A stretch of 64,000 bases of DNA from CAWCUU01 sp963798855 (GCA_963798855.1 CAWCUU010000001.1:620001-684000), one strand, 5' to 3'; counted from the first letter of the stretch, positions 33,894-43,703 are shown. Notes: generated by a model from the sequence alone, not told the origin. Numbers and translations are program-made.

Positions 33894-35525
33894 TCACCGC
33901 GTGAGCTGGATCACCCGCGCCTCCAGCGGCTCCAGCGTTCCGACGGGTTTCCATCCGCGGATCCGCCCGTCACTGCGGGTGCGTAGCGCCCGGGCGGCAC
34001 CGCCGCCCAGCAGCGCCTTCGCGGCGTACCGGCCGCGTGGCAGCGCACCCGCCGGGGACGAGATCGCCACGCCGGACACGGGCGCCTCGCCCAGGTTCAG
34101 GAGCACGAGCACGACCGAGTCCCGCTCCGGATCGCGGCGCAGGTACGCCATCGCGGCATCGCTCCCCGTCTCGAGCGCGACGAAATCGCCCGAGCCGAGC
34201 GCCGCCTGTGCTCGCCGCAGGTGGATCAGGCGACGGTAGACGTTCAGCAGCGATGCGGAGTCCGACTCCTCGACCTCGACGTTCGCGCTCAGCGAATCCG
34301 ACGGCGGCGGCTCCCATTCCACGCCGGTCGTGAAACCGACGCCGGGGCGCTCGGCCCACTGCATCGGCGTCCGCAGCCGGATGTCGCCGTCGGGCTTGGC
34401 GCCCGTCATTCCGATCTCCTCGCCGTAGTAGACGAACGGGATGCCCGGCAGCGTGAGCAGGAGCGTGGCCGCGAGCTTCGCGCGCGCGACGTCGCCCCCC
34501 AGCTCCGTCATCGTGCGCGTCTGGTCGTGGTTGCGGATGAACGTCGCAGCGCGGCCCGCGGGGATGTCGCGCTGCATTCGCTCGACGATCGCTTCGAGGC
34601 GCTGCTTCGAGCCGGAACGGACGGCATCCACGATGTCGTCGGCCATCTCGAACATGAACATCGCGTCGAGCTCGTCCGGGTAGTACGGCATCACGCCGCC
34701 CAGGCTGTCGTACGCCTCGCCGACCGTGAATACGTCAGCCTTCATGCGCCGGAGGTCGGCGGCGAACGTGTGCAGCCACGGGAAGTTGCCCGATGCGTTC
34801 CGCCAGGTGCCGTCCGGCTCCTCGAACAGGTGGCCGACCGCGTCGAGCCGGAACCCGTCGGCGCCCATCTCGTCCAGCCAGTAGCGGGCGATCTTCCGGG
34901 TCTCTGCGGTCACGGCAGAGTCCGCCAGATTCAGATCGGGCATGCCGCTCCAGAACAGGCCGTAATAGTACTCGTCGCGGCCGGGCACCTTGTGCCACGC
35001 CTCGCCCTGCCAGCCGGGCGTGGGTCGCGGGGTCGCCGACCACCGGTACCAGCTGCGATACCGCGACGTCGAATCCAGGACGGCCGACCGGAAGAACGGG
35101 TGCTCGGACGACGTGTGGTTCAGCACCAGGTCCACGAGGATGCGGATGCGCCGCCGGTGTGCCTCGGCCGCGAGCCGCTTGAAGTCGGCCTTCGTGCCAT
35201 AGTCCCGATTGACGTCGTAATAGTTCGTGACGTCGTAACCGTGGTAGCTCGGCGACGGCATGATCGGCATCAGCCAGATGCAGCTCGCGCCCAGATCGCC
35301 GTCGGTGGTGGGGTCCCCGTCGTTGATGTAGTCGAGCTTCTGGATCAGGCCGGGCAGGTCGCCGATCCCGTCTCCATCGCTATCGAAGAACGAGCGGACG
35401 AACACCTCGTAGCAGACGCCGCCCTCCCGCCCCCACTCCGGCGCTCTGGCGACGCCGGTGGTCTGCGCTCGGAGCGGCGCGAAGGACAGCAGCAGCGCGA
35501 GGAACGCGGTGGTGGAGCGAGGCAT
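33894..35525 (-). CDS. Exported GH13 alpha-amylase-family glucosidase
   Basis: A 543-residue enzyme starting at MPRSTTAFLALLLSFAPLRAQ (ATG 35525), a signal peptide. The TIM barrel is marked by VCYEVFVRSFFDSDGDGIGD, DLVLNHTSSEHPFF, the nucleophile in GADGFRLDAVGHL, the acid/base Glu in VFTVGEAYDSLGG, and the third acid in FIRNHDQTRTM. A C-terminal beta domain ends the chain. The motifs resemble oligo-1,6- or alpha-glucosidases and neopullulanases rather than large endo-amylases. It lies in the glucan locus, divergent from the sugar transporter gene. Confidence 0.92.
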   Translation of the reverse strand: MPRSTTAFLALLLSFAPLRAQTTGVARAPEWGREGGVCYEVFVRSFFDSDGDGIGDLPGLIQKLDYINDGDPTTDGDLGASCIWLMPIMPSPSYHGYDVTNYYDVNRDYGTKADFKRLAAEAHRRRIRILVDLVLNHTSSEHPFFRSAVLDSTSRYRSWYRWSATPRPTPGWQGEAWHKVPGRDEYYYGLFWSGMPDLNLADSAVTAETRKIARYWLDEMGADGFRLDAVGHLFEEPDGTWRNASGNFPWLHTFAADLRRMKADVFTVGEAYDSLGGVMPYYPDELDAMFMFEMADDIVDAVRSGSKQRLEAIVERMQRDIPAGRAATFIRNHDQTRTMTELGGDVARAKLAATLLLTLPGIPFVYYGEEIGMTGAKPDGDIRLRTPMQWAERPGVGFTTGVEWEPPPSDSLSANVEVEESDSASLLNVYRRLIHLRRAQAALGSGDFVALETGSDAAMAYLRRDPERDSVVLVLLNLGEAPVSGVAISSPAGALPRGRYAAKALLGGGAARALRTRSDGRIRGWKPVGTLEPLEARVIQLTR

Positions 35526-35722
35526 CGCCGAACTCCTCGAATCCGTGGCTGGGGGTTGTCGAGAGGGCGGCTTCGAACGGACCGACCGGAGGGCGCACGT
35601 AGGCCGCCGAGCAGGATCGTAGCACGGTGGCGCCGCGCAATACAAGATGAGGCTTCTCCGTCCGTGCGGGCGCGGCTAGCTTTTAGTGCCTTCCGAGCCA
35701 TGGAAAATCGACGACATCCGAG

Positions 35723-37108
35723 GTGTCCGTGGAACGACCCCGCTTGAAATTTTCACAGCTGTTCAATCTCAGCTTCGGCTTCCTCGGCATCCAGTTCGGG
35801 TGGGGGCTGCAGCTCGCGAACATGTCGGCGATCTACGAGAAGCTCGGCGCGAAGCCGGAGGACGTGCCGCTGCTCTGGCTTGCCGCGCCCATGACCGGGC
35901 TGCTGATCCAGCCGATCATCGGCGCGCTGAGCGACGCGACGTGGGGTCCGCTCGGCCGGCGTAGACCGTATTTCCTCGGCGGCGCCGTCGTCGCGTCCGT
36001 GGCGCTCTTCCTCATGCCTTCCTCCAGCGCGCTCTGGATGGCCGCCATGCTGCTCTGGCTGCTGGACGCATCGATCAACGTCTCGATGGAGCCGTTCCGC
36101 GCCTTCGTCGCCGACAACGTCCCGCCGCAGCAAAGCACCATGGGCTACGTGGTGCAGTCTTTCTTCATCGGCATCGGCGCGAGCCTGGCCAACGCGCTGC
36201 CGCTCACCCTTCGCTGGCTCGGCGTTTCCGGTGAGACCGCGAGCGGCATCCCGCTGACGGTCAAGTACAGCTTTCAGATCGGGGCGGCCGTGTTCCTCGT
36301 CGCCGTGCTCTGGACCGTCGCGACGACCCGCGAGCGCCCGCCGGACGACCTGCTCGCCTTCCGCCGCGAGAAGGCGCATGCCGGCTTCCGCCCCGGCAGG
36401 ATCCTCGCCGAGATCGGCAGCGGAATCCGCAACATGCCGGCGACGATGCGCCAGCTCGCGGTCGTCCAGCTGCTGACCTGGCTCGGGCTCTTTTGTATGT
36501 GGCTCTTCTTCGTGCCCGCCACCGCCCGGCACGTCTTCGGTGCGACCGACCCCCGGTCGCCGCTCTACACCCGGGGAGTGGAGTGGGGCGGCTTCGCGTT
36601 CGCGATCTACTCGATCACTTGCTTCGTGGTCGCGTTCGCCCTGCCGCGGCTGGCGGCTTTGACCAGCCGCAAGACCGTGCACGCCGGAGCGCTAATCTGC
36701 GGCGGAATAGGGCTGCTCTCCGTCTACCTGGTGCACGATCAGTACGTCCTGCTGCTCACGATGGTCGGCGTAGGAATCGCCTGGGCGTCCATCCTCGCCC
36801 TGCCGTACGCGATGCTGTGCGGCGCCGTGCCGCCGGAGCGGATGGGGCTTTACATGGGGCTGTTCAACGCATTTATCGTGATCCCCGAGATCATCGCGTC
36901 CGTCGGCTTCGGACCCCTGATCCGTGTGGCGTTCGGACCGTCGAACCCCAATGCGCCGCTCTACGTCGTGATGATCGGAGGGGTGTCGCTGCTACTCGCC
37001 GCCGCCGCGGTCAGCTTCGTGAACGACCCCGCCGGCCACGCGATCGTGACGGAGCCGGCGACGCTGCCCATGGGCGAAGCCGTGGCGCCCGGCGAGGCGG
37101 CGGGCTAG
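35723..37108 (+). CDS. MFS sugar transporter, SLC45/sucrose-maltose type
   Basis: A 461-residue, 12-helix permease, probably importing maltose or another disaccharide across the inner membrane. The GTG at 35723 gives MSVERPRLKFSQLFNLSFG. The N-terminal half has FLGIQFGWGLQLANMSAIYEKLG and the loop signature GPLGRRRPYFLGG found in the plant/bacterial sucrose transporter group. The second half has ASILALPYAMLCGAVPPERMGLYMGLFN. It would take up products of the GH13/GH97 enzymes encoded on either side. Confidence 0.88.
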   Translation: MSVERPRLKFSQLFNLSFGFLGIQFGWGLQLANMSAIYEKLGAKPEDVPLLWLAAPMTGLLIQPIIGALSDATWGPLGRRRPYFLGGAVVASVALFLMPSSSALWMAAMLLWLLDASINVSMEPFRAFVADNVPPQQSTMGYVVQSFFIGIGASLANALPLTLRWLGVSGETASGIPLTVKYSFQIGAAVFLVAVLWTVATTRERPPDDLLAFRREKAHAGFRPGRILAEIGSGIRNMPATMRQLAVVQLLTWLGLFCMWLFFVPATARHVFGATDPRSPLYTRGVEWGGFAFAIYSITCFVVAFALPRLAALTSRKTVHAGALICGGIGLLSVYLVHDQYVLLLTMVGVGIAWASILALPYAMLCGAVPPERMGLYMGLFNAFIVIPEIIASVGFGPLIRVAFGPSNPNAPLYVVMIGGVSLLLAAAAVSFVNDPAGHAIVTEPATLPMGEAVAPGEAAG

Positions 37109-37207
37109 TGGAGCGTATTCCGAAGCAAGTTGAGCAGGGCAATGCCCCAGCTCATTCGTGACTTGCGTCGCGGCGCCGAAGACGCCCCGCGCCCCGCCGG
37201 CAGGGGA

Positions 37208-37330
37208 TGAGGCGATAACAGGAGATGCAGGGGATGACCGGCGTCGAAGCCGGCCGCGTAGCAATGGAGCAACTCGAAACCCATAGGCCAAGGTAGTCAC
37301 CTCCATCTCCTGCATCCCCTGATCGCCTCA
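37208..37330. repeat. Inverted repeat, related to the dispersed repeat at 56757
   Basis: TGAGGCGATAACAGGAGATG and its continuation (37208-37236) pair with 37302-37330, read in reverse, differing mainly by two inserted bases. Each arm itself holds a 9-bp direct repeat, CAGGAGATG and CAGGGGATG. The left arm plus the following CCGGCGTCGAAGCCGG is repeated at 56768-56812. Confidence 0.7.
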
Positions 37331-37412
37331 ATGGAGCCGGCGGCGCCTTGGGGCAGACGTGGGTCGACGACCGCGAGGCGCCCACTCCGGCGGTAATCAC
37401 CTCCGCAAACAG

Positions 37413-37454
37413 AAACGCGCAGCCCCATCGCCGAAGCGACGGAGCTGCGCGTTT
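37413..37454 (-). terminator. Intrinsic terminator of the susCD operon
   Basis: An 11-bp perfect stem AAACGCGCAGC / GCTGCGCGTTT (37413-37423 with 37444-37454) with a 20-base loop that can pair further. Read on the minus strand it lies 24 bases after the susD stop and is followed by TTTCTGTTTG, a T-rich tract. Confidence 0.8.
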
Positions 37455-37477
37455 CGAGACGCCCCCGAGCTAGCCGC

Positions 37478-39052
37478 TCAGTAACCCGGGTTCTGCTTCA
37501 GATTCGGATTCGCGATGAGCTCCGACGACGGAAGCGGGTAGAGGTCGCGGTACGAGTCGGTAGCGGAGCCGGCCTCGGTCCCGCCCTTCCACGACCAGAT
37601 GTAGTCTCCTCCCGTGAACTGGCCGAACCGCACCAGGTCTGTGCGGCGGGTCCCCTCCCAGAGCAGCTCCCGGCCCCGCTCCGCCAGGATAAAGGGTAGC
37701 GTGAGCTGCGCCGCGGTAATGTCGTGGCTCGTATCGCCGAACGCCCGCTCGCGCAGCGCGTTCACGTAGGCGAGCGCCTGCGCCTCGGTGCCGCCGCCTC
37801 CGCGCAGAAATGCCTCCGCATACATCAGGTACGCGTCGCCGAGACGGAAGACGGGGTAGTCGACGTCCACGAAGCTGTTGTGCGACGCGGGCTGCCCGTC
37901 CGACCGGATGTTCGTGTACTTCGGAGCGGCGACGCCGGCGTTGAAGTTGCCAATCGAGGTCACCTCGACGCTCTGGTCGTCCGTATAGAAGTACGAGGAG
38001 CGCTCGTCACCCGCACCGAAGAGGTTGTACGCCTCCGGCTTCAGCCGCAGGCCGTACCACCCACCGTCGATCCCGTAGTTGCTGGGGGCCATGCTGCCGC
38101 CGACGGACGCGTGCACGAGGAAAGTCATCCCGCCGTACGTCTGCGTCTTGAGTCCGTCCTGCGGGATCACGAAGATCAGCTCGGGCGAGGTGTTGTTGTC
38201 GGCCATGAACATGTGCCGATAGACCGGGTCGAGCGTGTAGCCGCCGGCGATCGCGTCCTGAGTTGCGGCCATCGCTTCCGTCCACTGCGCGGTGCCGGTG
38301 TACACCTCCGAATTCAGGTACAGCTTCGCGAGCAGCATCGAAGCCGCAGGCCCAGTCGCGCGGCCGTAGGAGCTCGCGCCCGGCTGGGGCAGCTCGTCCT
38401 TGATCGCGTTCAGCTCGTCCACCACGTACTGGAAGACCTCCTCTCGCGTGTTCTGTTGCGGCGGGGTCGCACCGATCGCGTCATCCTCCGTCACGAGCGG
38501 GATGTTGCCGAAGAGGTCGATGCCGTGCCAGTAGCTGAGGGCTCGGAGGAACCGTGCCTCCGCACGGTACTGCTCGACCTGCGTCTTCAGCGCCGCGCTG
38601 ACTCCGCGCGCCGACAGCTCCTCGTCCGTCGTCTGTCGGAGGAACTCGTTGGCCATCGCGACCTGGAAGTAGATCCGGTAGTACATGGCCACGGTGAAGC
38701 GGTTCGGCGGCGACCACTGCTGCGTGTTCAGCTCCGGCAGCGTCTGATCTCCCCACGCGATCACGGCTTCGTCGGTCGGCAGCTCCTCGAGCTGCCACCA
38801 GAGCCGCAGATACTGTGAGAATCCCTCGTCGATTCCCTGGATGTCCGGCTGGCCGGCCGGGCCCTGCTGACCGCTGACGCCCAGCCCAATGTAGATCCTC
38901 GCCAGGAACGCCTTGTAGGAGTTCACGTCGTTGAAGACGTTCGCGTCAGTGATCGTGCTCTTGGGCTCCACCGTCGTGTCGGTGCAGCCCACTGCGCCCA
39001 GGACCAGGACCGCAGCGGCGACGGCGAGCGCCCTGCACCCTCTCGTTCTCAT
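37478..39052 (-). CDS. susD: SusD/RagB-family outer-membrane glycan-binding lipoprotein
   Basis: A 524-residue surface lipoprotein that captures glucan over the SusC channel. The signal ends in the lipobox LGAVGC. The SusD-type helical start (NVFNDVNSYKAFLARIYIGLG), a TPR-like region (YRAEARFLRALSYWHGIDLFGNIPLVTE) and the C-terminal signature LAERGRELLWEGTRRTDLVRFG are present, ending LYPLPSSELIANPNLKQNPGY, the usual SusD tail. It is 42 bases downstream of the SusC gene. Confidence 0.96.
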   Translation of the reverse strand: MRTRGCRALAVAAAVLVLGAVGCTDTTVEPKSTITDANVFNDVNSYKAFLARIYIGLGVSGQQGPAGQPDIQGIDEGFSQYLRLWWQLEELPTDEAVIAWGDQTLPELNTQQWSPPNRFTVAMYYRIYFQVAMANEFLRQTTDEELSARGVSAALKTQVEQYRAEARFLRALSYWHGIDLFGNIPLVTEDDAIGATPPQQNTREEVFQYVVDELNAIKDELPQPGASSYGRATGPAASMLLAKLYLNSEVYTGTAQWTEAMAATQDAIAGGYTLDPVYRHMFMADNNTSPELIFVIPQDGLKTQTYGGMTFLVHASVGGSMAPSNYGIDGGWYGLRLKPEAYNLFGAGDERSSYFYTDDQSVEVTSIGNFNAGVAAPKYTNIRSDGQPASHNSFVDVDYPVFRLGDAYLMYAEAFLRGGGGTEAQALAYVNALRERAFGDTSHDITAAQLTLPFILAERGRELLWEGTRRTDLVRFGQFTGGDYIWSWKGGTEAGSATDSYRDLYPLPSSELIANPNLKQNPGY

Positions 39053-39094
39053 TTCTCAGTCCCCTCTCGAGTAGTCGTATCCGTGGTCATGGGC

Positions 39095-42000
39095 TCAGAA
39101 CCGGACGCTGAGGCCGCCGGTGAACGTACGCGAGCGCGGATAGAGGTTGTTGTCGATGCCGTTCAGCCCGGCCGTCGGGTCCACGCCGCTGTAGCCCGTC
39201 AGCGTGAACACGCTCTGCACCGTGCCGAAGAGCCGCATCGGCCGGCCGCGGTAGTTCAGCGTGTAGCCCAGCGTGATGTTGTCCATGCGCAGGAACGAGG
39301 CGTCCTCCACGTACCAGTCCGAGAAGTACTGCGGCGTCTCGAACCCGGTCTCGAGCACCAATGCGTGGAGGTTGTACGGAGAACCGCGGGTGACCTCCGA
39401 ATACGTTCCGAGGTTCGACGCCACGTTGTTGTATACGTAGTTGCCGATATAGGCGCGTAGGGTGAACCCGAGATCGAACGCGCCGTAGCCCATTGTCGAC
39501 GTGTGACCGAGAATCCACTTCGGCGCCGGATCATGGAAGGGGCGGAGATCGTTGTTGTCGATCTTGTTGTCGCCGTTGAGGTCGACATAGAGATCCTGCT
39601 CATTGATCGTGTTGTCGCCGTTCGTGTCCTCGTAGATCGGCTTGCCGTTCTCGAGCTTGTGCTCATAGACGTAGAACGAGTGGATCGGCACGCCCGGCTG
39701 CAGCACCTGGATGTCGGTTCCGACGCCACCTGCGACCCTCCCCGTCAGGATCTGCTGCGCTTGCCCGGCGAACGGGTTGATGCTGGTCAGCTCGTTCTTG
39801 TTGTGCGACGCGTTGAACTCGGCCGTCCAGCTCAGGCCGCCCTCCTGACCGGGCTCGAGGATCCGCGCGCTCAGGCTCATCTCGATGCCGCGGTTCTTCA
39901 TGCTGCCGATGTTCGTCGTCAGGTAGTTCGACAGGTTCGTGCCCGCAGCGATCGGCACCGTGAAGATCAGGTCCTTCGTGTCCTTGACGTACCAGTCGAA
40001 GGAGCCGCTGAAGCGCTGACCCAGGATGCCGTAGTCGAGGCCCACGTCCCAGGACTCCGTCGACTCCCAGCGGATATTCGGATCGGCCGCGCTCGGCCGG
40101 ATCGTCGTCACCCACTCGTTGCCGAACTGGTACTGCGCCTGCGCGTTGCCGACCAGATAGGTCGTGTATTGCTGGTAGTTGTCGAACGCCTGGTTCCCCG
40201 TCTTCCCCCACGACCCTCTCAGCTTCAGATCCGAGAAGAGCCCGTTCTCCCGCAGGAACGGCTCATCGGAGAGACGCCACGCGAGCGCCACCGAGGGGAA
40301 CGTGCCCCACGCGTTGTGCGTGCCGAAACGCGAGGAACCGTCGCGCCGGACGCTCACGGACGCCAGGTAGCGGTCCATCAGGCTGTAGTTCAGCCGTCCG
40401 AAGACCGAGATCAGCTTGCTGTCCTGGATGTCGAGGAAATTCGTCACGGTCGTCGCGCCCGGAATACCGTTCGGCCCGAGCAGATTCGTGCTGAGACCCT
40501 GCTCCTGCAGCCACGGGTATTCGCCGTTCGACTGCGAATACGAATAGCCGCCGGTCACGTCGATGTTGCCGGGCAGCGACCCGAGCGCACCCGCGTAGTT
40601 CAGGTATGCGTCCAGCGCGGTGTTCGTCAGCGTCTGGTTGTTGCTGTAGTACGTCCCGCCGGTCCCCGCCTTCAGCTGGCTGTGCAGATCGCTCGGCGAG
40701 AACGTCTTCCGCTGCGACTTCGTCACGTCGTAGCCGAGGTTCACGTTCGCCTTCAGCCCCTGCAGGAACGGCAGAGAGTATGCGCCCTGCACATTGCCGA
40801 TGCTGCGGTAGGTGGTGCCCTCATCCGACGCCAGCGCCAGGATCGCGACCGGATTGTCGGCCGATTGAATGTCCTTGTAGTCCGGCGGGTCCGCACTGCC
40901 CGGCCACTCGAAGTAGCCCGTGCCCGCCGGGTTGTTCGCGTCCATCACCGGCTGCGTCGGACCCATCTGGGCCGCGTTCGATAGCACGCCGCCCGGCGTG
41001 AAGCGATCGAAGTTCCGCGACCCCTTCAGGCTGGCGTTGATCTCCAACGTGTTGTCGAAGAAACGCTGCCCGTAGTTCAGGCCCGCCGAGATGCGCTCGG
41101 TGGTCGTGCCGTCGATCACGCCATCCTGATTCAGGTAGCCCAGCGACAGCCGGTAGTTCATCACCTCGTTCGCGTTCGACAGCGCGAGGTTGTGCTCCTG
41201 CCCGAGCGCCGTCCGGTCCACGAGCCCGAACCAGTCCGTATTCGCGTTCCCGAGCTGGCTGACGTTCCCCGGCGCATACTGCTGAACCGCTGCCCGGTAC
41301 TGCGCCGCGTTCAGCATGTCCGGCAGCTTCGTCACCGTCGATGCGGAGACGCTGCCCGTGTACTCGATCTGAGTCCCCGTCTTGCCCTTCTTCGTCGTGA
41401 TCATCACGACGCCGTTCGCCGCGTTCGCGCCGTAGATCGCCGCGGCCGCCGCGTCCTTCAGCACCGTGATGCTCTCGATGTCCTCGGGGTTCAGGAAGTT
41501 CAGCGGGTTGCGCCCGGCCGAAAGACCGCCTCCCGACCCCGAGCCCACCGGCATCCCGTCGATCACGAACAGCGGATCGCTGCTCGCATTGATCGACGTC
41601 GCGCCGCGGATCCGTACGGAAATGCCGCCGCCGGGCTCGTTGTTGTCCACCACCTGCACGCCCGGGACCTTGCTCTGGATCAGCTGCTCCGGGCTGACGA
41701 TCCGACCCTTGTTGAACTCCTCGGGGCTCACCTGCTGTACCGAGACACTCAGGTCCTTCGCCCTCGTGGTGCCGTATCCCACGACCACCAGCTGCTCGAG
41801 CTGCATGGCCTGCGGCTGCAGCCGGAAGTCCGTCGTCGCGGTCGCGCCCGCCCCGATCGTCACGCTCCTCGTCGCCGTCGCGAAACCGACGGCCTCGGCC
41901 GTGACGTCGTAGACGCCGGGCGCAACGCCCGTGATCACGTACGTCCCGTCATCGCCCGCGACCGCCCGGGCCATTGTCTGGATCACCGTGATCGTGGCGC

Positions 42001-42121
42001 CCGGGATCGGACGCCCGTCGTCCTGCGCTCTCACGGTCCCCGAGATGCGCCCAGCCTGAGCAGACAACGAGCCCGCGGCCAGGAGCATGGCGACCATGCT
42101 CAGGAATACAGTCCGCCTCAT
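39095..42121 (-). CDS. susC: SusC/RagA-family TonB-linked outer-membrane transporter
   Basis: A 1008-residue protein. The start chosen is MRRTVFLSMVAM (ATG 42121) after GGAGATCACG; longer in-frame starts lack a signal peptide start. Order: signal ending SAQ, a carboxypeptidase-like domain (GRISGTVRAQDDGRPIPGAT), the SusC motif LEQLVVVGYGT, a plug (GVQVVDNNEPGGGISVRIRG and ITVLKDAAAAAIYGANAANG), then a 22-strand barrel ending FTGGLSVRF. It forms the SusCD pair with the next gene to import oligosaccharides. Confidence 0.97.
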   Translation of the reverse strand: MRRTVFLSMVAMLLAAGSLSAQAGRISGTVRAQDDGRPIPGATITVIQTMARAVAGDDGTYVITGVAPGVYDVTAEAVGFATATRSVTIGAGATATTDFRLQPQAMQLEQLVVVGYGTTRAKDLSVSVQQVSPEEFNKGRIVSPEQLIQSKVPGVQVVDNNEPGGGISVRIRGATSINASSDPLFVIDGMPVGSGSGGGLSAGRNPLNFLNPEDIESITVLKDAAAAAIYGANAANGVVMITTKKGKTGTQIEYTGSVSASTVTKLPDMLNAAQYRAAVQQYAPGNVSQLGNANTDWFGLVDRTALGQEHNLALSNANEVMNYRLSLGYLNQDGVIDGTTTERISAGLNYGQRFFDNTLEINASLKGSRNFDRFTPGGVLSNAAQMGPTQPVMDANNPAGTGYFEWPGSADPPDYKDIQSADNPVAILALASDEGTTYRSIGNVQGAYSLPFLQGLKANVNLGYDVTKSQRKTFSPSDLHSQLKAGTGGTYYSNNQTLTNTALDAYLNYAGALGSLPGNIDVTGGYSYSQSNGEYPWLQEQGLSTNLLGPNGIPGATTVTNFLDIQDSKLISVFGRLNYSLMDRYLASVSVRRDGSSRFGTHNAWGTFPSVALAWRLSDEPFLRENGLFSDLKLRGSWGKTGNQAFDNYQQYTTYLVGNAQAQYQFGNEWVTTIRPSAADPNIRWESTESWDVGLDYGILGQRFSGSFDWYVKDTKDLIFTVPIAAGTNLSNYLTTNIGSMKNRGIEMSLSARILEPGQEGGLSWTAEFNASHNKNELTSINPFAGQAQQILTGRVAGGVGTDIQVLQPGVPIHSFYVYEHKLENGKPIYEDTNGDNTINEQDLYVDLNGDNKIDNNDLRPFHDPAPKWILGHTSTMGYGAFDLGFTLRAYIGNYVYNNVASNLGTYSEVTRGSPYNLHALVLETGFETPQYFSDWYVEDASFLRMDNITLGYTLNYRGRPMRLFGTVQSVFTLTGYSGVDPTAGLNGIDNNLYPRSRTFTGGLSVRF

Positions 42122-42319
42122 CGTGATCTCCATACGGGATGTGGGGTCAGCCGCAAACCGGCTGCGGGAAGAAGCGCGTCTACAGCGCGACGCATCGTGC
42201 ACGTGTCGTTGCTGAAGCGGGAATGCTGACCGGGGACGGAGAGCCGCAAGGCCCTGCGGCCCCGGGGGTTGCGGGTGGCGAGTGCCGCCCGGCCGCGTAC
42301 TTCGTTAATGTCGGCCCTC

Positions 42320-42345
42320 GACTTTGTCAATGAAGTTTTCAATTG
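42320..42345. promoter_or_regulatory. Candidate operator half-site upstream of susC
   Basis: TTTGTCAAT (42323-42331) followed by an AT-rich, partly inverted stretch (GAAGTTTTCAATT) lies about 200 bases upstream of the susC start. The same TTTGTCAAT is the left half of the palindrome upstream of the ROK regulator gene. Confidence 0.45.
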
Positions 42346-42407
42346 CCGGGCCCGCACCGATTTTCCGGCCGCCGATCGCTGCCTCCGCGACCCGGCTCGG
42401 CCGCCTC

Positions 42408-43619
42408 TCACGCCACCTCGGGGGCGACGAACACCGGGGCCAGCACGAGCGCCGAAGCGCCTTTTAGCCGCAGTTCCGGCTCCCTCGCCTCGACCACGAT
42501 CGGCGCCGCGCCCGAGGCTTCCGTGAGGCAGCGCCGCTGCAGCGAGTCGTGCACCGCGGGCTCGATCAGGTCCCATGCCCCGGTGAGATCGCCGCCGACG
42601 ACGATCCGCGCCGGGCTGAAGGCGTTGATGATGTTGGCGATGCCGATGCCGAGATAGCGGCCGGTTTCCCATAGCGCCCAGGTGGCGGCGGCGTCGCCGG
42701 CCCGCGCCTGCGCGATCACGTCTGCGATCGCGACGCCGCAGGTGCGGTAGGCGTCCCCGGTTGCGAGGTCTCTTCCCAGATAACGCGCGACGGTCGCAGG
42801 ATTTGACGCGTACGCTTCCAGGCAGCCCCGCGAGCCGCAGGCGCACTGGGGTCCGTCCAGGCTCAGCGGCACGTGCCCGAACTCGCCCGCCGTGCTCCAG
42901 TGCCCGCGCAGGACGACGCCGTTGACGACCAGGCTCATGCCGACGCCGTCGGAGACGGTGATGTAGACGAAGTTGTCGCCCGCGCTCGCGGCCTGTGGGC
43001 TCAGCCACATGTGGGCCATGGCGCACGCGACCGCATCGCGGTCGATGTGGACCGGCAGGTCCAGCGCCTCGGCCAGCGCGCCGCGCAGATCCACGTCGCG
43101 CCACCCGAGCGTCGGCGCGTTCAGCACCACGCCCGAGTTGCGATCCACCATGCCCGGTACGACCAGGCCGATGCCCTCGCACGCGCCGCTTCGCGAGTGC
43201 GTGCGAAGCAGAGCCTGGACCCGGTCCACCAGCTCGGCCACCAGCTGCTCGTGCGAGAGTGGCGTGTCCAGCGTCTCTTGCGCGATCGCCCGGCCCGCGA
43301 AGTCGCTCAGCAGGATGGACGTGCGGCTGTAGCGCACGTCGATGCCAATCGCGAGTCTGTCGCCGGTCCGCACATAGAGGAGCCGGGGCTTGCGCCCGCG
43401 AGGCGCCTCCCCGGTCGCGCCTTCGATGATCAGGCCGTCCGTGAGCAGGTCTCGCACGAGGGGCGTGACCGATCCCCGCGCCACACCCATCCGTCGGGCC
43501 AGGTCCGCGCGCGAGAGCGGCTGGTGCTCGCGCACCAGGTTCAGGACGATCTGACGGTTGACCTGGCGGGCCGTGCCACGCGTGGCGCGACGGAAACTGC
43601 GTGTGTTGATCTTTCGCAT
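42408..43619 (-). CDS. ROK-family (XylR/NagC-type) transcriptional regulator
   Basis: A 403-residue regulator starting MRKINTRSFRRATRG (ATG 43619). Residues about 15-75 form a winged helix (REHQPLSRADLARRMGVARGSVTPLVRDL); the rest is a ROK sugar-binding domain with the zinc motif CACGSRGCLEAYAS and the ATPase-fold phrases DVRYSRTSILLSDF and VVPGMVDRNSGVV. It is probably the repressor of the surrounding glucan genes, released by a sugar. The palindrome at 43683-43703 lies just upstream. SusR-like or two-component hybrid regulators, usual in Bacteroidetes loci, are absent. Confidence 0.93.
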   Translation of the reverse strand: MRKINTRSFRRATRGTARQVNRQIVLNLVREHQPLSRADLARRMGVARGSVTPLVRDLLTDGLIIEGATGEAPRGRKPRLLYVRTGDRLAIGIDVRYSRTSILLSDFAGRAIAQETLDTPLSHEQLVAELVDRVQALLRTHSRSGACEGIGLVVPGMVDRNSGVVLNAPTLGWRDVDLRGALAEALDLPVHIDRDAVACAMAHMWLSPQAASAGDNFVYITVSDGVGMSLVVNGVVLRGHWSTAGEFGHVPLSLDGPQCACGSRGCLEAYASNPATVARYLGRDLATGDAYRTCGVAIADVIAQARAGDAAATWALWETGRYLGIGIANIINAFSPARIVVGGDLTGAWDLIEPAVHDSLQRRCLTEASGAAPIVVEAREPELRLKGASALVLAPVFVAPEVA

Positions 43620-43682
43620 GGGCTCCCGGGGAAGGCGCGAGGTGCGCGCGGAGTCACTCGATGTTCTTGACCGTGCCCCGAA

Positions 43683-43703
43683 TTTGTCAATATTCTTGAC
43701 GAA
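43683..43703. promoter_or_regulatory. Candidate ROK operator between regulator and GH97 gene
   Basis: TTTGTCAATATTCTTGACGAA contains a perfect inverted repeat GTCAA-N5-TTGAC. It is an AT-rich island in GC-rich DNA, 64 bases upstream of the ROK gene and in the divergent space toward the GH97 gene, where ROK repressors usually bind. Confidence 0.6.

Noticed and set aside
42118..43182. Long Arg/Gly-rich minus-strand frame opposite the ROK gene region
   Set aside because: Shadow frame of the ROK regulator; no ribosome-binding site or domain.
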